Assembly (NCBI RefSeq): GCF_003992595.1
Contig: NZ_RZNA01000045.1
Coordinates: forward strand, 70,992 to 134,991
Length of the DNA: 64,000 bases
Source of the DNA: Flagellimonas oceanensis
GTDB taxonomy: Bacteria; Bacteroidota; Bacteroidia; Flavobacteriales; Flavobacteriaceae
Reading direction: 5' to 3'
A program made the translations under genes and the position numbers. The notes beneath the pieces were generated by a model. It was not told where the DNA came from and searched no databases. It saw only the letters and a program-made list of their open reading frames with translations. Each line of letters begins with the position of its first letter. Position 1 is the stretch's first letter. Below are positions 27,710 to 37,500 of the stretch, piece after piece.

Positions 27710-28612
27710 ATGAATTGGAAAAACGCATTATTAATAGGATTGTTGGGCGTATTGCCGGTATCAATCATGGCGCAGGCAAATATTCTGAATGCCAAGTTGC
27801 CCGAAGATATAGGTAAGAAAACCGAAGCTCAGATAGAGCATGATGCCGATGAGCCTTTGGAATACGGTTATGTGGATGACAGGGATATCCTTTGGTCCAA
27901 GACCGTATGGGAAATCATCGATCTTGACGAGCGAGTAAACTTTCCATTGTATTACCCAACCGATACCATAGGTATTGGAAAGGACAGAAGGTCGCTGTAC
28001 CACGTTTTGATGAAGAACATCAAAAACGGAAACCTTACCGAGGTCTATACAGATTCCTACTTTACAGAAAAAAGAAAGTTGGAAGACCTTTCGGCCACTT
28101 TGAGCAAAGTGGATACCACCGACTTAGGATACGAGCAAGTAAATGCTGGTGAGCAGGTTTCCCCGGAGTTTATTAACCAAAGGGATATAACCGCTGCCGA
28201 TATCGAAGAGTTTCGTATTAAAGGAATCTGGTATTTCGACAAACGCCAAGGTGAGCTTAAGTATCGCTTATTGGGAATTGCACCAGTTGCCCCGGACGTT
28301 AACTTCATCGATGATGAGTCTATCGATCCAGGACAGAACAAAGTGGAATTGTTCTGGGTATGGTACCCTGCGGCAAGGCAGATTTTGCACGATGCCAAAG
28401 TGTATAACCAGCGTAACTCTGCAAGACCGATTTCCTTTGATATGTTGTTGAACGCACGTCGATTCAACGGTGTTATCTACAAAGAGGAAAACGTTCACGA
28501 AGATCGTGAGATAAGCGATTATATTTTTGATAATGCATTGTTCCAGCTCTTGGAAGCCCAAAGAATCAAAGAGGGCATAAGAGACAGAGAGCAGGATATG
28601 TGGGCCTATTAA
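27710..28612 (+). CDS. gldN: Type IX secretion/gliding protein GldN
   Basis: Periplasmic ring partner of GldK (PorN in Porphyromonas). The 300 residues have a cleavable signal peptide (about 1-22, ending IMAQA). The family hallmarks are YGYVDDRDILWSKTVWEIID, INFPLYYP-like NFPLYYPTDT, RRSLYHVLMKNI, and the C-terminal NQRNSARPISFDMLLNARRF. Only one gldN copy is present here, whereas F. johnsoniae carries gldN and gldO. A strong terminator ends the cluster. Confidence 0.96.
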   Translation: MNWKNALLIGLLGVLPVSIMAQANILNAKLPEDIGKKTEAQIEHDADEPLEYGYVDDRDILWSKTVWEIIDLDERVNFPLYYPTDTIGIGKDRRSLYHVLMKNIKNGNLTEVYTDSYFTEKRKLEDLSATLSKVDTTDLGYEQVNAGEQVSPEFINQRDITAADIEEFRIKGIWYFDKRQGELKYRLLGIAPVAPDVNFIDDESIDPGQNKVELFWVWYPAARQILHDAKVYNQRNSARPISFDMLLNARRFNGVIYKEENVHEDREISDYIFDNALFQLLEAQRIKEGIRDREQDMWAY

Positions 28613-28715
28613 TGAAGCCCGGTTTTTTCGACTCTTGGCCGTAGAAAACCAAAAGCTGAATTAATCCCGAAGAATTTCGGGATACCACAAAAAAATAATT
28701 CCAATTCAATACAGT

Positions 28716-28747
28716 AAAACGCCGCACTTAGTGCGGCGTTTTTTTTG
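28716..28747 (+). terminator. Intrinsic terminator of the gld cluster
   Basis: Stem AAAACGCCGCAC / GTGCGGCGTTTT (12 bp, loop TTA) within a T-run. It ends the gldKLMN transcript. A second hairpin about 50 bp upstream (28664-28683) lacks a T-run. Confidence 0.92.
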
Positions 28748-28769
28748 CATTAAACTAAAGGTTGGATGG

Positions 28770-28798
28770 TTGATTGATCGTTCAGATGTCTAATTTTG
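28770..28798 (+). promoter_or_regulatory. Promoter of the FAD oxidoreductase gene (likely leaderless)
   Basis: TTG (28770-28772), 18-bp spacer, TAATTTTG (28791-28798), an exact match to TAnnTTTG. The ATG follows after only 4 bases, so the transcript would start at or next to the start codon. Confidence 0.6.
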
Positions 28799-28802
28799 CA
28801 GT

Positions 28803-29858
28803 ATGTTGGATTATATAGTAGTAGGTCTTGGTTTAGCAGGAATTTCTTTTTGCGAGGTGTTGGAAAAAGAAGGTAAATCCTTTGTAGTGATTACGGATGA
28901 GTCGCAACAAGCCTCACAAGTAGCGGGAGGCTTGTACAACCCTGTGATTCTGAAACGGTTTACCATGGCCTGGAAAGCCAAACAGCAGCTATTGGACGCT
29001 AAGCCTTTTTATCAAAGTTTAGAGAATAAATTAGGAGTTAAGTTGGATTATGAACTCCCGGTATTGCGAAAATTCGCCTCTATTGAAGAACAAAACCTAT
29101 GGTTTGAGGCTGCAGACCGTCCAGATTTGGACTATTTCCTCTCAACCAAATTACTTCCGAACAGCAACCCTGTAATTGATGCCCCGCATGGCTTTGGTCA
29201 AGTTAAATATACAGGCAGGATAGACACAGCTGCTCTGGTTCGTTCCTATAAAAGTTATCTAAAGCGGACAGATTCCCTTTTGGAGGAATCCCTTGATTTT
29301 GATGAGTTGTCCATATCATCCGAACAGGTAGCGTACAAATCCTTAACAGCCAAAAACATAGTTTTTGCCAGCGGATATGGTCTCAAACAAAACCCATATT
29401 TTGGGTATCTGCCCTTGAACGGTACCAAAGGGGAATTGCTGGTCATCCATGCTCCCGATTATAAGGAGGAGAAGGTTATCAAATCATCCGTCTTTACCAT
29501 TCCCATGGAAAATGACAAGTATTTAGTGGGGGCCACTTACAAATGGAAGGACAAGACCAATGAGCCTACCGAAGCAGCCAAGAATGAACTTTTGGAAAAA
29601 CTCCAGACTTTTTTAACCTGTGATTTCGAAGTTGTTGGTCATGTGGCGGGAATTCGCCCAACCGTTACGGACCGTCGTCCTTTGGTAGGCAGGCACCCGG
29701 AGCATGAAAACTTATATGTGTTGAACGGATTTGGCTCCAGAGGAGTGTTGATTGGCCCGTATGCTTCCAAGCAATTGTTCGATTACATAGAGAATGAATC
29801 TGAACTGGACCCCGAAATGAACATCCAGCGATTTACCAAAAAACACTTCCCAAATTAA
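28803..29858 (+). CDS. FAD-dependent oxidoreductase, DAO family
   Basis: Cytosolic flavoenzyme of 351 residues. The Rossmann FAD motif GLGLAG (8-13) in YIVVGLGLAGISFCEVLE and the adjacent QASQVAGGLYNPVI place it in the D-amino-acid/glycine oxidase superfamily. The C-terminal FAD motif is in GHVAGIRPTVTDRRPLVGRH, followed by NLYVLNGFGSRGVLIGP. The substrate cannot be read from the sequence. The 3' end overlaps the convergent DUF983 gene by 4 bp. Confidence 0.85.
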   Translation: MLDYIVVGLGLAGISFCEVLEKEGKSFVVITDESQQASQVAGGLYNPVILKRFTMAWKAKQQLLDAKPFYQSLENKLGVKLDYELPVLRKFASIEEQNLWFEAADRPDLDYFLSTKLLPNSNPVIDAPHGFGQVKYTGRIDTAALVRSYKSYLKRTDSLLEESLDFDELSISSEQVAYKSLTAKNIVFASGYGLKQNPYFGYLPLNGTKGELLVIHAPDYKEEKVIKSSVFTIPMENDKYLVGATYKWKDKTNEPTEAAKNELLEKLQTFLTCDFEVVGHVAGIRPTVTDRRPLVGRHPEHENLYVLNGFGSRGVLIGPYASKQLFDYIENESELDPEMNIQRFTKKHFPN

Positions 29859-30256
29859 CCCTTTACGGCCTTGTGGTTCTTAACTGAATTGGGGTCGTAC
29901 TTCACGAAAAAGTTGATCCAAATATTTCTGGACAGCCGTATGATTACAGGCATAAACACCACCAAAGTGCCCACAATGGCAATAAAAGTGGTCGGTAGCG
30001 AAGCACCAAGGAACAAAAACGAGATTACAAAAGCCGCAACCGCAAAGGCAATGCCGACAGCGTAGCTTACGTACATGGCCCCATAGAAAAAGGAGGGTTC
30101 AATCTTGTACTTCAATCCGCAATGGGAGCATCTTTCGTTCATGCTGAAAATTTTGGACAGTGCGTACGGATTAGAGTTTTCGTACATACTCTCCTCTTGG
30201 CATCTTGGACAGTTTCCTGTTAAAATGCTGTAGATTTTGGTTCCTTTTTTTAACAT
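29855..30256 (-). CDS. DUF983 zinc-ribbon membrane protein
   Basis: Protein of 133 residues with an N-terminal zinc ribbon (NCPRCQEESM ... ERCSHCGLKY) and two TM helices (about 57-78 and 83-105). This is the usual DUF983 architecture; its function is unknown. A TTG 12 codons upstream is in frame, but it lies upstream of and overlaps the TACTTTTG -7 element, so ATG 30256 (MLKKGTK) is chosen. It is convergent with and overlaps the FAD gene by 4 bp. Confidence 0.85.
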   Translation of the reverse strand: MLKKGTKIYSILTGNCPRCQEESMYENSNPYALSKIFSMNERCSHCGLKYKIEPSFFYGAMYVSYAVGIAFAVAAFVISFLFLGASLPTTFIAIVGTLVVFMPVIIRLSRNIWINFFVKYDPNSVKNHKAVKG

Positions 30257-30272
30257 TTGCAGGGCTTTTATG

Positions 30273-30280
30273 CAAAAGTA
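30273..30280 (-). promoter_or_regulatory. -7 element of the DUF983 gene
   Basis: Minus-strand TACTTTTG, identical to the topA -7 box and an exact TAnnTTTG match, about 16 bp before the ATG at 30256. The -33 element is not obvious. Confidence 0.45.
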
Positions 30281-30322
30281 TAAATTCGCCAATTAAAGTT
30301 TTGTAATTAAGGTCACATAAAA

Positions 30323-32236
30323 ATGCTAAATGTCCATAATCTTTCCGTAGCCTTTGGAGGAGAATATCTGTTCGAGGAAATATCGTTTCGTCTCAATGGC
30401 GGAGATCGGGTAGGCCTTATTGGAAAGAATGGTGCGGGAAAATCCACTATGCTCAAACTTTTGGCCAAGGAAATGCCCTTGGACGAAGGAGCCATAGCCA
30501 CCGAAAAGAACATTAAAATCGGGTTCCTAAAACAGGATATTGATTTTGAGGAAGGACGAACCGTATTGGAAGAATCCTATCAAGCCTTTTCCGAAATCAA
30601 GGAAATGGAGCTAAGGCTGGATGAGATAAACCGAGCATTGGCGGAACGAACCGATTACCAAAGCGACAGCTACCATCAGTTGATGGTGGATTTGAACGAT
30701 GTTACCCACCGCTACGAAATATTGGGCGGATACAACTATGAAGGTGATACGGAGAAAGTACTCCTTGGACTGGGTTTTAAGCGGGAGGACTTCAACAAGC
30801 TTACCGATACTTTTTCTGGGGGATGGCGAATGCGTATCGAATTGGCCAAATTACTTTTACAAAACAACGATGTGCTTTTGCTGGATGAGCCGACCAACCA
30901 CTTGGATATCGAGTCCATTATTTGGCTGGAGCAATTCCTTCGAAACTTTACCGGAGCTGTTGTGATCGTATCCCACGATAAAATGTTTTTGGACAACGTG
31001 ACCAACCGTACCATTGAGATCTCCTTGGGAAGGATTTACGATTACAGTAAGCCCTATTCCCAGTTCTTGGTACACCGGAAGGAAATAAAAGAGCAACAAC
31101 TCAGTGCTCAAAAGAACCAAGAAAAGCAAATACAGCAGACCGAACGACTCATAGAAAAGTTCAGGGCAAAATCCAGCAAGGCCTCCATGGCCCAATCCCT
31201 GATCAAAAAATTGGATAAAATGGATCGTATCGAGGTCGATGAAGAGGACAATAGTGTGATGAACCTTCGTTTCCCAGTTTCAGTGCACCCAGGTAAAGTG
31301 GTTGCGGAACTGAACAGCGTATCCAAGAGCTATGGACAAAAAAAGGTGTTGGAAGACATCGATTTAATGGTGGACCGTGGCAGCAAAACGGCTTTTGTGG
31401 GGCAAAATGGACAGGGTAAGACCACCTTGGCCAAAATTATGGTTGGAGAACTGGACCATAAAGGCGATTTAAAGATTGGCCATAATGTGCAATTGGGCTA
31501 TTTTGCCCAGAATCAAGCTGAATACTTGGACGGGAACAAAACCATCCTAGATACCATGATTGATGCTGCCAACGAAAAAAACCGTAGTAGTGTCAGGGAT
31601 ATTTTGGGTTCCTTTTTGTTCAGGGGAGATGATGTGGACAAATACGTGAAAGTATTATCCGGAGGGGAACGGAACCGTTTGGCCTTGGCCAAGATGCTTT
31701 TGCAGCCCTTCAACGTATTGGTAATGGATGAGCCTACCAACCACTTGGATATCAAATCCAAAAATGTACTGAAGCAGGCCCTCCAAAATTTTGAAGGAAC
31801 CTTGATATTGGTTTCTCACGACCGTGATTTTCTTCAAGGGTTGACCGATAGGGTATACGAGTTCAAGGACGGAGGTATCAAGGAATATTTGGGTGATATC
31901 GATTTTTACTTGGAGCAACGCAAGATGGAGGATTTCCGCAGCGTGGAAAAGGGAGACCAGAAGAAAGAGGAAAAGGTGCAGGAAAAGCCCAAGGAAAATG
32001 ATTATCAAATCCAGAAGAAGCAAAAGTCTCTCAAGAACAAACTCAGCGGTGTGGAAAAAAAGATTTCCCAATTGGAAAAAGAAATCGCCAATATCGACCA
32101 TGACCTTTTGATGGATTACGACGCCACCATTGCAAAACCCAACTTTTTTGATAATTACGAGGGGAAAAAGAAGAGTTTGGAGTCTTTGATGGAGGATTGG
32201 GAACAATTGTCCCACGAGTTGGAAACGCTGGATTAG
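30323..32236 (+). CDS. ABC-F family ATPase (Uup/YdiF-like)
   Basis: Soluble twin-ABC protein of 637 residues without TM segments, of the class that acts on ribosomes. ABC1: Walker A GKNGAGKST (34-42), signature FSGGWRMR, Walker B VLLLDEPTNHLD. ABC2: GQNGQGKTT, LSGGERNR, VLVMDEPTNHLD. The inter-domain linker is charged (EQQLSAQKNQEKQIQQTE). The C-terminus (about 545-637) is a Uup-type coiled coil. Subfamily assignment (Uup, EttA-like or resistance-type) needs phylogeny; the coiled-coil tail favours Uup. Confidence 0.92.
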   Translation: MLNVHNLSVAFGGEYLFEEISFRLNGGDRVGLIGKNGAGKSTMLKLLAKEMPLDEGAIATEKNIKIGFLKQDIDFEEGRTVLEESYQAFSEIKEMELRLDEINRALAERTDYQSDSYHQLMVDLNDVTHRYEILGGYNYEGDTEKVLLGLGFKREDFNKLTDTFSGGWRMRIELAKLLLQNNDVLLLDEPTNHLDIESIIWLEQFLRNFTGAVVIVSHDKMFLDNVTNRTIEISLGRIYDYSKPYSQFLVHRKEIKEQQLSAQKNQEKQIQQTERLIEKFRAKSSKASMAQSLIKKLDKMDRIEVDEEDNSVMNLRFPVSVHPGKVVAELNSVSKSYGQKKVLEDIDLMVDRGSKTAFVGQNGQGKTTLAKIMVGELDHKGDLKIGHNVQLGYFAQNQAEYLDGNKTILDTMIDAANEKNRSSVRDILGSFLFRGDDVDKYVKVLSGGERNRLALAKMLLQPFNVLVMDEPTNHLDIKSKNVLKQALQNFEGTLILVSHDRDFLQGLTDRVYEFKDGGIKEYLGDIDFYLEQRKMEDFRSVEKGDQKKEEKVQEKPKENDYQIQKKQKSLKNKLSGVEKKISQLEKEIANIDHDLLMDYDATIAKPNFFDNYEGKKKSLESLMEDWEQLSHELETLD

Positions 32237-32284
32237 GAGATACACCAATTTATTTACCACACATTTTATCGAATTCACAACATA

Positions 32285-32311
32285 TTGGGGCGTATTCAAC
32301 GATTATTTTTG
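32285..32311 (+). promoter_or_regulatory. Candidate promoter of the LRR gene
   Basis: TTG (32285-32287), 16-bp spacer, TATTTTTG (32304-32311) matching TAnnTTTG. It lies about 60 bp upstream of the ATG; the spacer is one base short of the usual range. Confidence 0.4.
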
Positions 32312-32372
32312 TAGGATGTTTCGTATTTTTATTACTTTGTAGGTAAATTCCTTACAACTAAATAAGTAATAA

Positions 32373-33260
32373 ATGAATCGAATAGCCATTTTTTTCTTTT
32401 ACCTGATGTTTTCTACTGGCATCTCTTTTGCTAGTGGACAGGTATCCCCTAAAGAAAAAGCTGCGTTGGTGGATTTGTACAACAATACCAATGGAAGCGA
32501 ATGGAATTCTTCTTGGGATTTAACAGCTCCAGTGAACTCTTGGAAAGGCGTGAAAATAGAAAAAGGCCATGTAGTTGGTCTAACACTCTTTATGAACAAT
32601 TTGGAGGGTACCCTTCCAGAAAGTATCGGGAATTTAGACCATTTGAGCGAGCTGAACCTTGCTTTCAATCAGATTACCGGTGTGCTTCCTGAAGATATTG
32701 TAAAGCTTGAAGAATTGAAAATCTTCCGATTGGAGATGAATCGAATCAAGGGTTCGATACCAACTGGTGTGGGAAATTTTGAAAAGTTGGAGGTATTCTC
32801 CATGTTCAACAATTTCTTGACCGGACAAATCCCAGAAAGCTTTGGTAAGCTTAAAAACTTGAAGGAACTTAATTTATCGAGTAACAACATCAAGGGTACC
32901 ATACCTAAATCACTTGGTAACCTCTCCAATTTGGAAGCACTGGGTCTTTTTGAGAATAAACTGGAAGGTCAAATACCGGCCGAAATAGGCAATTTGGCGC
33001 AATTAAAGGAATTGGTCTTGTCCAACAACCAATTGGGTGGGGAGATACCCGCTGAATTCGGACAGTTGGCAAGTTTAAAAATATTACAACTTCAAAACAA
33101 CAGGTTCAATTCGTTCAATGCATTACATGCAATGGATGCCAATCAATTTTTGGTTTTTGATACGGACGATACAACATTGAGCCCGAAATTCAATGATATT
33201 CAAATTGACCGTACTCGCATGGCAGATACCAAATTCGAGGACGAGAACGAAAACGAGTAG
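32373..33260 (+). CDS. Secreted leucine-rich-repeat protein
   Basis: Protein of 295 residues with a signal peptide (about 1-22, ending FASGQ) and an N-terminal cap (KAALVDLYNNTNGSEW, NSWKGVKIE) like those of plant LRR receptors. About eight LRRs follow, of plant-type consensus: NLEGTLPESIGNLDHLSELN, NRIKGSIPTGVGNFEKLEVF, NFLTGQIPESFGKLKNLKEL, NNIKGTIPKSLGNLSNLEAL, NKLEGQIPAEIGNLAQLKEL, NQLGGEIPAEFGQLASLKIL. There is no T9SS C-terminal sorting domain, and no kinase domain. Such proteins mediate binding; the ligand is unknown. It is monocistronic by its own promoter and terminator candidates. Confidence 0.85.
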   Translation: MNRIAIFFFYLMFSTGISFASGQVSPKEKAALVDLYNNTNGSEWNSSWDLTAPVNSWKGVKIEKGHVVGLTLFMNNLEGTLPESIGNLDHLSELNLAFNQITGVLPEDIVKLEELKIFRLEMNRIKGSIPTGVGNFEKLEVFSMFNNFLTGQIPESFGKLKNLKELNLSSNNIKGTIPKSLGNLSNLEALGLFENKLEGQIPAEIGNLAQLKELVLSNNQLGGEIPAEFGQLASLKILQLQNNRFNSFNALHAMDANQFLVFDTDDTTLSPKFNDIQIDRTRMADTKFEDENENE

Positions 33261-33288
33261 TTAGTTATTACTTTAGTTTGTTTGGTAT

Positions 33289-33315
33289 GGGGATGCCGTT
33301 TGGGGTCCCCTTTTT
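33289..33315 (+). terminator. Probable terminator after the LRR gene
   Basis: GGGGA ... TCCCC (5-bp stem, 12-nt loop that can itself rearrange) followed by five T. A short stem, hence moderate confidence. Confidence 0.5.
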
Positions 33316-33358
33316 GCATTTGGCCAAGTTAAAAATGCATTTTATGAAATATTTAACC

Positions 33359-33386
33359 TTTGAAAAGAAAGTAGGGAATAGATTTG
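33359..33386 (+). promoter_or_regulatory. Promoter of the second RND operon
   Basis: TTTG (33359-33362), 16-bp spacer, TAGATTTG (33379-33386), both matching the Bacteroidota TTTG / TAnnTTTG consensus. It gives a leader of about 18 nt before the adaptor gene. Confidence 0.55.
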
Positions 33387-33408
33387 CATTGACTAAACCA
33401 ACTAACGG

Positions 33409-34530
33409 ATGCGGAAGCTTATAATATCGGCGGTTGCCGGAGGCGTCATCATACTGGCCTCCCTTTATTTTGCAGGACTGATTGCAGATAGCAAAGACAA
33501 CAGAAGACCACCCTCACAAAAGATAGTGAAAACCGTTTTTGTGGATACGGTAAAGAATACCACTGTACCAATTATGGTTCCTGCCAATGGTAACCTCATG
33601 GCAAAAAAGCGCGTGGAACTCTATTCCGAGGTACAAGGTGTTTTTAGGCCAGGAAGCAAATTGTTTAGAACGGGTCAGGAATATAGAGCTGGTCAGACCC
33701 TTATCAGAATTGACGCAAGCGAATACTACGCTACGGTACAATCGGCCAAAAGTAACCTCTATAATTTACTTACCTCCATTATGCCCGACCTGAGGTTGGA
33801 TTATCCAGAAATCTATCCAAAGTGGCAAGCATACCTCAATGGCTTTGATCTGGAGAAAGCCACTCCGGAACTACCTCAATTGGAATCCGAAAAAGAAAAG
33901 TTTTTCATCACAGGTAGAGAAATTATCACAACCTATTATAATGTGAAGAATTTGGAGCAACGTTTGTCCAAATACACCATAACCGCACCATTTACAGGAG
34001 TACTTACCGAAGCTTTGGTCACTGAAGGAACATTGGTAAGGTCAGGTCAAAAACTTGGGGAATTCATCGATACCGGATTGTACGAGTTGGAAGTATCCGT
34101 AAGTAAAACCTATGGGGACTTTTTGCGTGTAGGTCGGAATGTGGAATTGTCCAACCTTGAAAAAACACAGACGTACATGGGCGAAGTGACCCGTGTGAAC
34201 AGCCGAGTGGATCAAAATTCACAAACCATAACTGTTTACATCGAGGTCAGTGGCGATAACTTAAAGGAAGGCCAATACTTGGAAGCCAATCTAGAAGCCA
34301 AGGAAGAACCAGATGCCATTGAGATCAACCGTTCCCTCTTACTGGAAAACAACCAGATTTTTGTGGTTAGGGACTCTATTTTGGATTTAATGGACGTAAA
34401 ACCTATTTTCTTTACGGACAAGACCGTGGTGCTCAAGGATGTGCCCGATGGAGAAGTGATCGTAGCCAAACCCATGACCGGTGCCTATGCAGGTATGCTG
34501 GTAAGGACGTTTGATGAAAGTAAATCCTAA
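33409..34530 (+). CDS. RND efflux periplasmic adaptor (MFP)
   Basis: Membrane-fusion protein of 373 residues joined to the membrane by one N-terminal TM helix (about 4-24). The core contains the lipoyl half-motifs (MVPANGNLMAKKRVELYSEV; KYTITAPFTGVLTEALVTEG), an alpha-hairpin and the beta-barrel (YMGEVTRVNSRVDQNSQTI). It lacks the metal-binding modules of CusB, so its pump is more likely for drugs, lipids or other organics. It is first in the operon, 12 bp before the permease. Confidence 0.9.
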   Translation: MRKLIISAVAGGVIILASLYFAGLIADSKDNRRPPSQKIVKTVFVDTVKNTTVPIMVPANGNLMAKKRVELYSEVQGVFRPGSKLFRTGQEYRAGQTLIRIDASEYYATVQSAKSNLYNLLTSIMPDLRLDYPEIYPKWQAYLNGFDLEKATPELPQLESEKEKFFITGREIITTYYNVKNLEQRLSKYTITAPFTGVLTEALVTEGTLVRSGQKLGEFIDTGLYELEVSVSKTYGDFLRVGRNVELSNLEKTQTYMGEVTRVNSRVDQNSQTITVYIEVSGDNLKEGQYLEANLEAKEEPDAIEINRSLLLENNQIFVVRDSILDLMDVKPIFFTDKTVVLKDVPDGEVIVAKPMTGAYAGMLVRTFDESKS

Positions 34531-34542
34531 AAACCCGCAGCC

Positions 34543-37500
34543 ATGAGAAAAATAATCTCGTATTTCATTAAATACCACATGGCAGTGAATGTCTTTATTT
34601 TGGCATTTTTTGTTTTTGGGATTGTGGGAATATTGTCACTTAAATCATCTTTCTTCCCACTTAATGAAGCGCGGAACATTACCATAACCATTGCCTATCC
34701 GGGAGCATCCCCCCAAGAAGTCGAGGAAGGTATCGTACTTAAAATCGAGGATAACCTCAAAGGTCTTGAAGGTGTGGAACGTGTTACTTCCACATCCCGT
34801 GAGAACAGCGGTACCATCAATGTGGAGATTGAGAAGGAAAGGAATGTCGACTTTATGCTGTTGGAGGTAAAAAATGCCGTGGACAGGGTGCCCACCTTTC
34901 CAACGGGAATGGAACCGCTTATTGTTGCCAAGCAAGAACCGGTAAGACCCACCATTAGTTTTGCCGTAAGTGGAAAGGATATTCCTTTGGCCACTTTGAA
35001 GCAGATTGGCCGACAGATAGAAAATGACTTGAGAGCCATTGACGGAATCTCCCAGATTCAAATTGCGGGATATCCTGATGAGGAGATTGAAATCGCGGTG
35101 GACGAAAACAGCCTTTTGGCCTATAACATATCCTTTGCGGATGTGGCCCAAGCTGTTTCCAATGCCAATATCTTGGTAACGGGAGGTAACATCAAAACCG
35201 TTACCGAAGAATACCTGATTCGAGCAAATAACCGTTCGTACTACGGAGATGAACTCTCCAATATTGTGGTCCGGGGTGATGCCGCAGGACGAACCATTAG
35301 GTTGAAGGATGTGGCCACCATTAGGGACAGGTTCTCTGAAACCCCCAATGCTTCCTATTTCAATGGGGAATTGGCGGTAAACATAACCATTACCAGTACC
35401 AATACAGAAGACTTGATGGGCTCTGCCGAAAATGTGAGGCAGTACATGAAGGAATTCAACGAAAAATACACCAATGTACAGTTGGACGTCATCGATGACC
35501 GATCCACGACCTTGACCCAACGTACCCAGCTTTTGACCGAAAACGCCATTGTGGGTATGATCTTGGTTTTGGTCTTTTTATCACTGTTCTTGAACACCCG
35601 TTTGGCATTTTGGGTGGCCTTCGGACTTCCCATTGCATTCTTGGGGATGTTTGTGTTTGCCCCTATGTTCAACGTAACCATTAACGTACTTTCCCTATTT
35701 GGGATGATTATCGTCATCGGTATTCTGGTGGACGATGGAATCGTTATCGCAGAAAATATCTATCAGCATTATGAAGATGGAAAACCCCCCGTTAAGGCTG
35801 CCTTGGATGGGACCATGGAAGTGATACCACCGATTATATCGGCCATTATCACCACTATTTTGGCTTTTTCCATTTTCCTGTTCCTGGATAGCCGTATCGG
35901 GGAATTCTTCGGAGAGGTTTCCGTCATTGTAATTTTGACCCTTGTAGTGTCCTTGGTAGAGGCATTGATCATTCTGCCAGCCCACTTGGCACACTCCAAA
36001 GCGCTACATCCGCAGAGTGATAAACCCAAGACGGGCATAGCCAAAGTTTTTGCCGAACTACGTGTCATCAATAAAATGGGCGATAGGCTAATGAATTATA
36101 TGCGTGACAATTGGTACAGTCCTGCACTTAAATTCATGATGAACTATAAGATGCTCACCTTCGCCTTGTTCTTTATGGCCTTGGCACTCACGCTGGGGTC
36201 TATTGGAGGTGGAATCATTCGAACCTCTTTTTTCCCAAGGATTGCCAGTGACCAGATATCCATAGAACTGACCATGCCCAATGGTACCAATGAAATAGTC
36301 ACGGACTCCATCATCAGCTTGATTCAGGATAAGGCGCATATCGTCAACGAAGAACTTACCGATCAGTATTTGCAAGGCATGGACGAGATGCTATTTGTGA
36401 ATATGATCAAAAACCTAGGTCCAGGGTCTTCCACGGCCACTTTGGAAATCAATTTGCTGCCGGGAGAAGAACGCCCGGATGGTATTCGTGCCGATATGGT
36501 CACCACCCGACTACGAGAACTTGTGGGACCGGTAATTGGTGTGGAAAGCCTGATTTATGGTTCAGGGGGGAATTTCGGGGGTAACCCGGTTTCCGTATCC
36601 CTTCTAGGAAACAATATTGCTGAGCTTAAGGCGGCCAAAGAAGAGCTGAAACAAGCCATGGAGAGCAATGCCAACTTAAAGGATGTAACGGACAATGACC
36701 CAGCAGGGATCAAGGAAATCCGTTTGGAACTGAAGGAGAATGCTTATTTGCTCGGTTTGGACCTAAGAACGGTCATGAACCAAGTTCGAGGCGGGTTCTT
36801 TGGGGCACAAGCACAGCGTTTTCAACGCGGACAAGATGAGATACGCGTTTGGGTTCGCTACGATAGAGAGAATAGGTCGTCCATTTCCGATTTGGATGAA
36901 ATGCGGATTCTGGCCCCCAGCGGCGATAGAATTCCGTTGAAGGAAATAGCAACATATTCCATTGAAAGAGGGGATGTGGCCATCAATCACTTGGAGGGTA
37001 GAAGGGAAATACAAGTATCTTCGGATTTAACGGACCCCGAAACCACAAGTGGGACCGATGCCATGCTTTGGATACGCAATGAAGTAATGCCGGATATCTT
37101 GGCAAAGTACCCATCCATAAGCCCATCATACGAAGGGCAGAACAGAGAGGCCAATAAATTGATTGGATCTTTAGGCTTTGTAGGTCCCATCGTCCTGTTC
37201 CTCATATTTATAACCATAGCATTCACGTTTAGGAGTATCAGTCAACCGTTGTTGTTGATCTTCATGGTACCCTTTAGCTTAACGGCCGTGGCTTGGGGGC
37301 ACTGGTTGCACGGATTCCCCATCAACATCCTTTCCATGTTGGGAATTATTGCATTGATAGGGATTATGGTAAACGATGGACTTGTATTGATCGGTAAGTT
37401 CAACATTAACCTGCGAAGCGGTATGACTTTCGATGATGCGCTATACGAAGCAGGGCGTTCCCGTTTTAGGGCGATATTCCTGACCTCCGTTACCACCATT

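Noticed and set aside
28664..28683. Hairpin ATCCCGAA-GAAT-TTCGGGAT after gldN
   Set aside because: No T-run follows on +; the real terminator is the stem at 28716-28747. It may protect the 3' end or be incidental.
32373..33260. LRR protein as a type IX secretion cargo
   Set aside because: No C-terminal sorting domain is visible; the protein ends in an acidic Asp/Glu/Asn tail.
34645..35520. Long minus-strand open frame opposite the RND permease
   Set aside because: It is a shadow of the highly conserved permease, with no recognisable motif or start context.
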